DNA of 11,968 nt from Sphingobacterium sp. UBA1575 (lineage in GTDB: Bacteria > Bacteroidota > Bacteroidia > Sphingobacteriales > Sphingobacteriaceae). The number at the start of each line of letters is the position of its first letter. The first letter of the stretch is position 1. Location: contig DCOH01000048.1 in the NCBI GenBank assembly GCA_002322865.1, positions 138,028 to 149,995 of the forward strand, read 5' to 3'. Below are positions 7,010-11,968 of this stretch, one piece after another. The notes beneath the pieces were generated by a model. The model was not told where the DNA came from. It searched no databases and saw only the letters and a list, made by a program, of their open reading frames with translations. The position numbers and the translations under genes were made by a program.

Positions 7010-9730
7010 TTATAGAAAATTAAAGATGACCTTGAGTACTGCCATTCTACCCCGGAGCTGATACAGGTTATGGCTGTGACTATTTGCGCTGATGGAATAG
7101 GTTTCAAAGGATTTGATATTGGTCAGGTTGGTCATGTTCAATTCCAGATCCGTCTTCCATTTGGCAAAGCGATATCTTGTAAATCCATCCAAAAACACAT
7201 AATTGATATCTTTTAAGCCTTGCTGCTGGTTAAAGAGGTGCCGCGCAGTAAAGCGAAGGGTCAGACCTCTGAACAGGTAGATTGGCAATCCTAGGGATTG
7301 GTTAAAGTTGAAGGAAGTTCGATCGAGGTTTTCATCTCCTGTTAAGGCTTGGTTATCCGACCAACTTGCAGAACCTGAATAGGATAAGTTCATGTTCTTC
7401 CAGATCTTGGTTTCTACCTGCGTACGCAAGCTATAGCTGTATTGTTTGAAGGGGAGGAGCTCCTGGTTGAACAATTGGTTATAATCCGTCATACTCCAAC
7501 TGGCATTAAGTTTTAGGGAGCTTGCCCATTGGAAGATATATTTATCGACTCCAAAGCTGCTGGATAGGGAATTGACCTGGTTCTCCCGGTCCAACAATTG
7601 GGTATTGGTACTGTTTTCCCCTACTTCGGTGGAGATCATGTTGGAAGAGATGTTCTGTGAATAGCTGATACCTGCGTTCATGAAGAACATCTGCAATGTT
7701 CTGTTGAATTTATAGTTCAGATTGGCCGATCGGGATTCATATTCGGCGAGTCCGGCCAAGTTATTGGAAAGGCTGCGGTAATTGCGGAGCACAATCCCCC
7801 GATACACATTGTCAATATTTCCAAAGGATTTGCTACGGTAGATCCCCAAGCTCAACTCATCCTCGGAAGCCACCCGCAGTTTGGCATTCAGCGTAGGCTG
7901 GAAAAGCAGCTGTTGTTGTTTATTGTTGATGTCGAAATTCGGGTCGGCAAAGTGGGTAAACTGCAGCATAATCGGTAAGTTCAATGTTACTGCCAAGCGT
8001 TTCTTTTCCCAATCGTATCCCGCTTCTGTGGAGAGGCTATACCGTTGCCAGTCCATCTGGTTAGTTAAGGAAGCTTGTGGGAAAGCCATGCTGCTGCCTT
8101 CAATTTCCTTTTCTAATCGGCTATTGAATTGCTGTTTGTCGAGGATAGCGCCCAGTCTGTAACTTTGTCTGATCCTGGTGGTTGGGATGCGGTAGCCTAG
8201 GTTTGCCCTGGAAAATAGGGTGGGCACTTCCACAAATTGGAGGCTGGCATAGTAGGGCAGGTTGTTGTTTAAACGGTCGGCAAATACTCCAGGCTGTAAC
8301 CGAAGGGTCTGCGGTTTATTGCCATAATCCAGGTACCATTCCAGTTCTAGGAGGTTTGCTTTTTTTGTTTGGGGTATATAGAAGAAATGATTGGAAAAGC
8401 CTTTGATCTTTTCCTGCAGACTTCCGCTGTTTTTGGTGGTATTAGTTAGGATATCTGCCTTGCCTTCATCCTGTCTGTATTCGAGGGCCAAGATGTTGTT
8501 GATGTATTTTTCCTTACTGTTCTTGCCCGCAGTAAATCTCAAGGAACTGATAAATTGTTCGTTTTCCTTATCCTGGATCTCTTTAAGAATAAACTGCTCA
8601 TTTTCGGTGAGGTAGGTGTTGGTTCCTTCGAAATGGTTTTCATCACGCCCCAACATCAATTGGATATTGGATTTCAGCTGCCATTCGTTTTTCAGGTTGA
8701 CCAGGTTATTCGCGTTCAGGCTGGCATGATCGTTCAGGAAGTAATGGGCCTTTCCCAGCATCGGGCCACCAACAGTTCCCAGGGAAAGGAGGTTGTTGAT
8801 GGCGGTACGGCCAAGTTTCCCCATAATGGAATTGCTGTTGAAGCCTGTGAAATCCTGCTCCAGATCGCGACCTATATTGTTCCCTTGTAGAACATTGAGC
8901 ACCTTGAATTTCTTGTTGAAGAGGATGCTGTTGAGTTCGGCATCGTATTGTTTGGGAATTCCAGCTCCTAATTTCACTTCGCCGGTCATCTTCATTTTCG
9001 CTTCATCCTTAATGACCAGGTTAAGGGCGACAGCATCCGTAAATTTCTTGTTCTTGAGGACCTTGAGGTGTTCATGGTTCTGCAATACCTGGATGTCCTT
9101 GACCATTTTGTAGGGGATGGTGCGTGTTCCGATGTTGTACCGATCTTCCAGGAGATCATCCCCATCGATATACAGGTGGGAGATGGATTTTCCCTGGAAT
9201 TTGATGTTTCCATTTTCGGAAACCTCCATGCCGGGCAATTTCTTGAGCACATCCCCAATGGAACGGTCCATTTCGTTGGCAAAGCTATCCACGTTGTAGC
9301 TGATGGTATCTCCGATGCGCTGGATTGCCGGTCGGGATTTGATCATGATGGAATCCAGGAGCGTGGTATTCTGTTCCAGCTCTATTTTCAGATCCTTAAG
9401 GTTGGTAGATTGATTTTTGGATTGATCTGCTGATTGTTCATTGGATTGATCTTCCGACAGGGACATACTGAATTTTTTATAGCCCAGGTGGTTGATCTCT
9501 AACCGGCTTGCTTTTGTTGCAGCATTGTTATGCAGTTGAAAATAACCCTTGCTATCGGTCTGTTTGAAGGCCAAGATCTTATTCTCTGCTGATTTCAGCA
9601 GGATACTGGCGGAAGGAATGGCTTTTCCGGATTGCTTGTCGATCAGGTAGCCTTGTATGCTTTGCCCTTGAGCAAAGCATAGGGAGGCCAAACAGGCTAA
9701 TATTAGCGAGGTTAAATAACGTAGGAACAT
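7010..9730 (-). CDS. Outer-membrane beta-barrel protein with carboxypeptidase-regulatory and TonB-plug-like domains
   Basis: A 906-residue Bacteroidota outer-membrane protein related to TonB-dependent receptors. A signal peptide (residues 1-20, ending LCFA) is followed by a carboxypeptidase-regulatory-like beta-sandwich (about 24-92: IQGYLIDKQSGKAIPSASI ... NHLGYKKF). Next come a Gln/Ser-rich repeat linker (94-109) and a plug-like domain (about 128-242, with DRSIGDVLKKLPGMEV and HLYIDGDDL). The rest, from about 250, is alternating-hydrophobicity strands rich in Tyr, Asn and Asp, as in a large barrel. I see no SusC-type signature and no SusD neighbour, so this is not a standard glycan locus. 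It lies 33 bases downstream of the GLPGLI gene on the same strand, so the two are likely one operon. The substrate or role is unknown. The last residues are NFL rather than a terminal Phe. Confidence 0.88.
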   Translation of the reverse strand: MFLRYLTSLILACLASLCFAQGQSIQGYLIDKQSGKAIPSASILLKSAENKILAFKQTDSKGYFQLHNNAATKASRLEINHLGYKKFSMSLSEDQSNEQSADQSKNQSTNLKDLKIELEQNTTLLDSIMIKSRPAIQRIGDTISYNVDSFANEMDRSIGDVLKKLPGMEVSENGNIKFQGKSISHLYIDGDDLLEDRYNIGTRTIPYKMVKDIQVLQNHEHLKVLKNKKFTDAVALNLVIKDEAKMKMTGEVKLGAGIPKQYDAELNSILFNKKFKVLNVLQGNNIGRDLEQDFTGFNSNSIMGKLGRTAINNLLSLGTVGGPMLGKAHYFLNDHASLNANNLVNLKNEWQLKSNIQLMLGRDENHFEGTNTYLTENEQFILKEIQDKENEQFISSLRFTAGKNSKEKYINNILALEYRQDEGKADILTNTTKNSGSLQEKIKGFSNHFFYIPQTKKANLLELEWYLDYGNKPQTLRLQPGVFADRLNNNLPYYASLQFVEVPTLFSRANLGYRIPTTRIRQSYRLGAILDKQQFNSRLEKEIEGSSMAFPQASLTNQMDWQRYSLSTEAGYDWEKKRLAVTLNLPIMLQFTHFADPNFDINNKQQQLLFQPTLNAKLRVASEDELSLGIYRSKSFGNIDNVYRGIVLRNYRSLSNNLAGLAEYESRSANLNYKFNRTLQMFFMNAGISYSQNISSNMISTEVGENSTNTQLLDRENQVNSLSSSFGVDKYIFQWASSLKLNASWSMTDYNQLFNQELLPFKQYSYSLRTQVETKIWKNMNLSYSGSASWSDNQALTGDENLDRTSFNFNQSLGLPIYLFRGLTLRFTARHLFNQQQGLKDINYVFLDGFTRYRFAKWKTDLELNMTNLTNIKSFETYSISANSHSHNLYQLRGRMAVLKVIFNFL
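9404..9451 (-). repeat. Four in-frame 12-bp repeats coding DQSN/EQSA/DQSK/NQST
   Basis: Residues 94-109 of the barrel protein are four imperfect tetrapeptides with QS at positions 2-3, encoded by tandem 12-bp units (for example GATCAATCC plus three bases). The array sits exactly between the carboxypeptidase-regulatory domain and the plug region, so it likely forms a flexible linker. Copy number could vary between strains by slippage without breaking the frame. Confidence 0.75.
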
Positions 9731-9763
9731 GGTAGGTTTTTGATCTTCTGTTTTGTGGATTTC

Positions 9764-10696
9764 TTATGGTTTTAATTCAATGGGATTATTCACAATGGCC
9801 GATGGTTTGTAATTGTTGTTAGCACTATTCACCTTAACAGAGTTAATCTTTTTTACATCCAAGGTGCCTCCTAGAGCCGATGAAGAGCCTGAGGGTCTTC
9901 CAACAACGATAGTCATGCCGCCACCTCCTCCAGCACTTCCTCCCGCACTACCGCCGACAGCTGATGTGATACTGCCTCCAGATTTTGCCTGAATATAGGC
10001 CATAGGATTAGCACGGTATCCTTCTTCCTGTTTTTTAACTTGTTCCGGAGTAGATTTGATCGCATAATCCGGAGCTTCGATCAAGACCTTGTTGGTTTCA
10101 TCCAATTTATCGAACCCGGCATATTCAAAAACTACTTCTTTTTTGAGGTCTTCTGCCGAAAGGATCAAGCCTGGAAGGCCATGTAATTTCCAAGGCCCGA
10201 AGGAAAAAGGCAGGTCGGTGGTAAACCAAGCAGTATACTGTCGGCCTTTGTAATTCGTGGTTGCTTTTTGGCAGGTATAGCCTCCGATGGTCTTGGTTTC
10301 ATCATGGATCTCCCATTCCGGTACATCGTAGGCATTATCCATCAAAAAGGTATCCCCACCAAAGCGGGCAATCTCCAAGATTTTCTTTTCTTCCGGTTGG
10401 ATGATGTAGTTGCGATCAATGGCCGTTGAACTTCTGTTCAACACGAGGTTACCATCAAAACCTGGGCTTTCCATCTGTTTTTTAATATCCTGGTTCAGTC
10501 GCTCCGAAGAGTAGGAGGTATAATAAGAACCTTTCTGTCCAAGGTAAGTAACGACTTCATCCAATCGAGGATTGTCCCTTTTGTTGGTGTCGTTGATATG
10601 TTTGAACTGGTAATGCACCTTGGCGACTGGTTTTTCCTGTGCGGAAAGGCCTATGCTGAAGGCTAAAGCGGCAAAAAATAGGATCGATCTTTTCAT
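9764..10696 (-). CDS. GLPGLI family secreted protein
   Basis: A 310-residue exported protein of the Bacteroidota GLPGLI (Porph_ging) family, whose function is not established. The signal peptide covers about residues 1-19 (IGLSA, then QE). The core carries the family signature: IGGYTCQKAT (137-146), AWFTTDLPFSFGP (156-168) and GLPGLI itself at 173-178. Two Gly/Ser-rich stretches, 240-260 (GGSAGGSAGGGGG) and about 268-278, interrupt the C-terminal part before a conserved-looking end (NNPIEL). The first gene of a two-gene - strand unit, it ends 33 bases before the outer-membrane barrel gene, and its product would sit in the periplasm or at the outer membrane where the two could work together. 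The ATG at 10696 follows directly after a perfect inverted repeat in the leader. The family call is firm; the role is unknown. Confidence 0.93.
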   Translation of the reverse strand: MKRSILFFAALAFSIGLSAQEKPVAKVHYQFKHINDTNKRDNPRLDEVVTYLGQKGSYYTSYSSERLNQDIKKQMESPGFDGNLVLNRSSTAIDRNYIIQPEEKKILEIARFGGDTFLMDNAYDVPEWEIHDETKTIGGYTCQKATTNYKGRQYTAWFTTDLPFSFGPWKLHGLPGLILSAEDLKKEVVFEYAGFDKLDETNKVLIEAPDYAIKSTPEQVKKQEEGYRANPMAYIQAKSGGSITSAVGGSAGGSAGGGGGMTIVVGRPSGSSSALGGTLDVKKINSVKVNSANNNYKPSAIVNNPIELKP

Positions 10697-10719
10697 GGTT
10701 TATTAATTTTTAATAAACC
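10697..10719. repeat. Perfect 10-bp inverted repeat abutting the GLPGLI start codon
   Basis: GGTTTATTAA (10697-10706) and TTAATAAACC (10710-10719) are exact reverse complements around a three-base TTT centre. The repeat begins one base before the GLPGLI ATG. As DNA it could be an operator; as RNA it would fold into an AT-rich hairpin touching the start codon and could limit ribosome access. I found no exact TAnnTTTG box for this - strand gene upstream of it. Confidence 0.7.
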
Positions 10720-10756
10720 TACGAAATATTAGTAATATATACAAGAAGAAAATAAT

Positions 10757-10764
10757 TACATTTG
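10757..10764 (+). promoter_or_regulatory. Bacteroidota -7 promoter box (TACATTTG) for the 7TM-HD gene
   Basis: TACATTTG matches the Bacteroidota -7 consensus TAnnTTTG exactly. It lies 26 bases upstream of the GTG at 10791, which would give a leader of roughly 20 bases and supports that start. A clear TTTG -33 element is not seen at the usual distance. Confidence 0.55.
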
Positions 10765-10790
10765 TTAGGAAGGATAAAACAAAAAGGAAC

Positions 10791-11968
10791 GTGGCAAAAC
10801 TGAAGATAAATTACCCTAAGGATAAATTACAGAACAATTCAACGGTTTGGAAGTATGGGATGGTGGTATTGACGATCATCCTGATCTGTATATTTTTACC
10901 TAAGCAACCACGATTTCGGTACGAGTACCAGAAGGGGAAGCCTTGGAACCATGAGAACCTGGTATCTCCCTATAACTTTGCGATCTTAAAGACGCCGGAA
11001 GAGTTGGCGCGGGATAAGCAGTATATCCTGAAGACGGTACAGCCGATCTACAACCTGAATGATGTGGTGAGCAAGGAGCAGATCGACCAGTTCAATACGG
11101 ACCTGAACGAGAAGTGGCAATCCAGTCAGCTGGACTCTGTGGAGGGAGCTGATATCAATAAATATCGAGCGGTGGGGACGGCCTTGTTGGATTATGTCTA
11201 TGGTCGGGGGGTGATCTCCTTGAACAACCGGTTTCAGGTGAAGGGGGATGATTCCTTGAAGAATGATCCGACGGCGATGGAATATAATTTTGTGCTGGTG
11301 CATGATAATATTGCGCAGCAGAAGAATACGGTGGATTGTTTTACGATCGAAACGGCAAATCAATATATCCGGAGTGCGTTGGATCGGAATACGGAGATAA
11401 GCTTTAAGCCTTGGCTGGCGGAGATCCTGAAGAGTTACATCACGATCAATTTTGTGTTCAACGAGAGCCAGACGAACAAGGTGGAGCAGACGGCGCTGTC
11501 AAATATATCGACCACGCGGGGGATGGTGCAGAAGGATGAGCTGATCGCGGAGCAGGGCAAGATCGTGAACAATGACAGTTACCAGAAGTTAGAATCGCTG
11601 CGGAAGGTCTTTGAGGATGAATCGCGGATATCGGGGGAGCAGAACCTGGTAACCTTCGGGCATTTTATCCTGATCTCCCTGGCGATGACCTTATTGATGG
11701 TGTTCCTGTATTTCTTCCGGATCGATATCTTTAATAATAACCGCTTGTTGTTCATCATCTTTCTGGTGATCCTGGTGATGCTGGGGGTATTGAGCTGGGC
11801 GATCAAGATGAAGATCCCAAGCCTGTATTATATTCCTTATTGTAGTGTACCGATTATCTTCCGTTTGTTGTTCGATACGCGGATTGCATTGAATATACAT
11901 ATTTTGATGGTGCTGGTGGCGGGGCTGTTCGTGCCGAATAGTTTCGATTTTGTGTTCCTGCAGTTTAC
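10791..11968 (+). CDS. 7TM-HD family transmembrane protein (PgpH/YqfF-like cyclic-di-AMP phosphodiesterase), N-terminal part
   Basis: The frame is open to the window edge, so only the first 392 or so residues are seen. It reads like the 7TMR-HDED plus 7TM plus HD architecture, whose characterised members hydrolyse the second messenger cyclic-di-AMP. Visible parts: a basic N-terminus, TM1 (about residues 22-38, MVVLTIILICIFLP), and a long extracytoplasmic HDED-type domain (about 40-288). In that domain, TTRGMVQKDELIAEQGKIV at 241-259 is the family's typical strand-turn near its end. A run of helices then starts at about 290 (GHFILISLAMTLLMVFL), 319 and 344. The cytoplasmic HD catalytic domain would lie beyond the window. 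No ATG is available before residue 24, inside TM1, so GTG at 10791 (MAKLKINYPKDK) is the likely start, backed by the -7 box 26 bases upstream. It is divergent from the GLPGLI gene. Activity is inferred from the family, since the HD motif is not visible here. Confidence 0.87.
   Translation, partial: MAKLKINYPKDKLQNNSTVWKYGMVVLTIILICIFLPKQPRFRYEYQKGKPWNHENLVSPYNFAILKTPEELARDKQYILKTVQPIYNLNDVVSKEQIDQFNTDLNEKWQSSQLDSVEGADINKYRAVGTALLDYVYGRGVISLNNRFQVKGDDSLKNDPTAMEYNFVLVHDNIAQQKNTVDCFTIETANQYIRSALDRNTEISFKPWLAEILKSYITINFVFNESQTNKVEQTALSNISTTRGMVQKDELIAEQGKIVNNDSYQKLESLRKVFEDESRISGEQNLVTFGHFILISLAMTLLMVFLYFFRIDIFNNNRLLFIIFLVILVMLGVLSWAIKMKIPSLYYIPYCSVPIIFRLLFDTRIALNIHILMVLVAGLFVPNSFDFVFLQF

Noticed and set aside
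8992..9433. Overlapping open frames on both strands inside the barrel gene
   Set aside because: They are shadows of the 906-residue outer-membrane protein, which has a signal peptide and coherent domains in its own frame.
10986..11363. 125-codon - strand frame opposite the 7TM-HD gene
   Set aside because: The + strand frame has TM1 and a recognisable HDED-type domain over the same bases; the - strand translation has no family features.
1..11968. CRISPR array, insertion sequence, tRNA-associated integration site, toxin-antitoxin or defence genes
   Set aside because: I looked for spaced repeats, transposase motifs, terminal inverted repeats and small gene pairs and saw none; gene content is typical of a Bacteroidota core or near-core region.

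Overview
The window looks like chromosomal DNA of a Bacteroidota bacterium, most likely of the Sphingobacteriaceae (Sphingobacterium-like). This is inferred from the protein families present (a GLPGLI-family secreted protein, a carboxypeptidase-regulatory/plug/barrel outer membrane protein, a Bacteroidota-type HAE1 pump), from two exact TAnnTTTG-type -7 promoter boxes, and from the general lack of strong Shine-Dalgarno sequences. No rRNA, tRNA, insertion sequence, CRISPR array, phage gene or integration site is visible.

Layout. (1) Positions 1-5158, + strand: a tripartite RND drug-efflux operon. It comprises the 3' part of the periplasmic adaptor, the complete inner-membrane pump, and a complete lipoprotein outer-membrane channel. 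The operon ends in a strong intrinsic terminator. (2) 5194-5964, - strand: a membrane protein of unknown function with a DUF3592-like extracytoplasmic segment. Its last codons and stop lie inside the efflux operon's terminator hairpin. (3) 5965-6280: an AT-rich intergenic stretch with the promoter box of the membrane protein and a chain of tiny overlapping ORFs leading into the next gene. (4) 6281-6949, + strand: a small atypical SDR (NAD(P)-binding, epimerase-like) protein, with a 19-bp tandem duplication over its stop codon. (5) 7010-10696, - strand: a two-gene unit of a GLPGLI-family secreted protein followed by a 906-residue outer-membrane barrel protein. (6) 10697-10790: a divergent promoter region holding a perfect inverted repeat and a -7 box. 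(7) 10791 to the window edge, + strand: the N-terminal part of a 7TM-HD protein (PgpH/YqfF type, a cyclic-di-AMP phosphodiesterase family) starting at GTG.

How the genes work together. The adaptor, pump and channel form one envelope-spanning efflux machine. The GLPGLI protein and the barrel protein are probably co-expressed as an envelope pair of unknown substrate. The remaining genes look independent. Most of the window is ordinary. The items most worth a second look are the GLPGLI/barrel pair with its leader hairpin, the terminator that doubles as coding sequence, and the micro-ORF chain before the SDR gene. I found no clear sign of a wholly new system.
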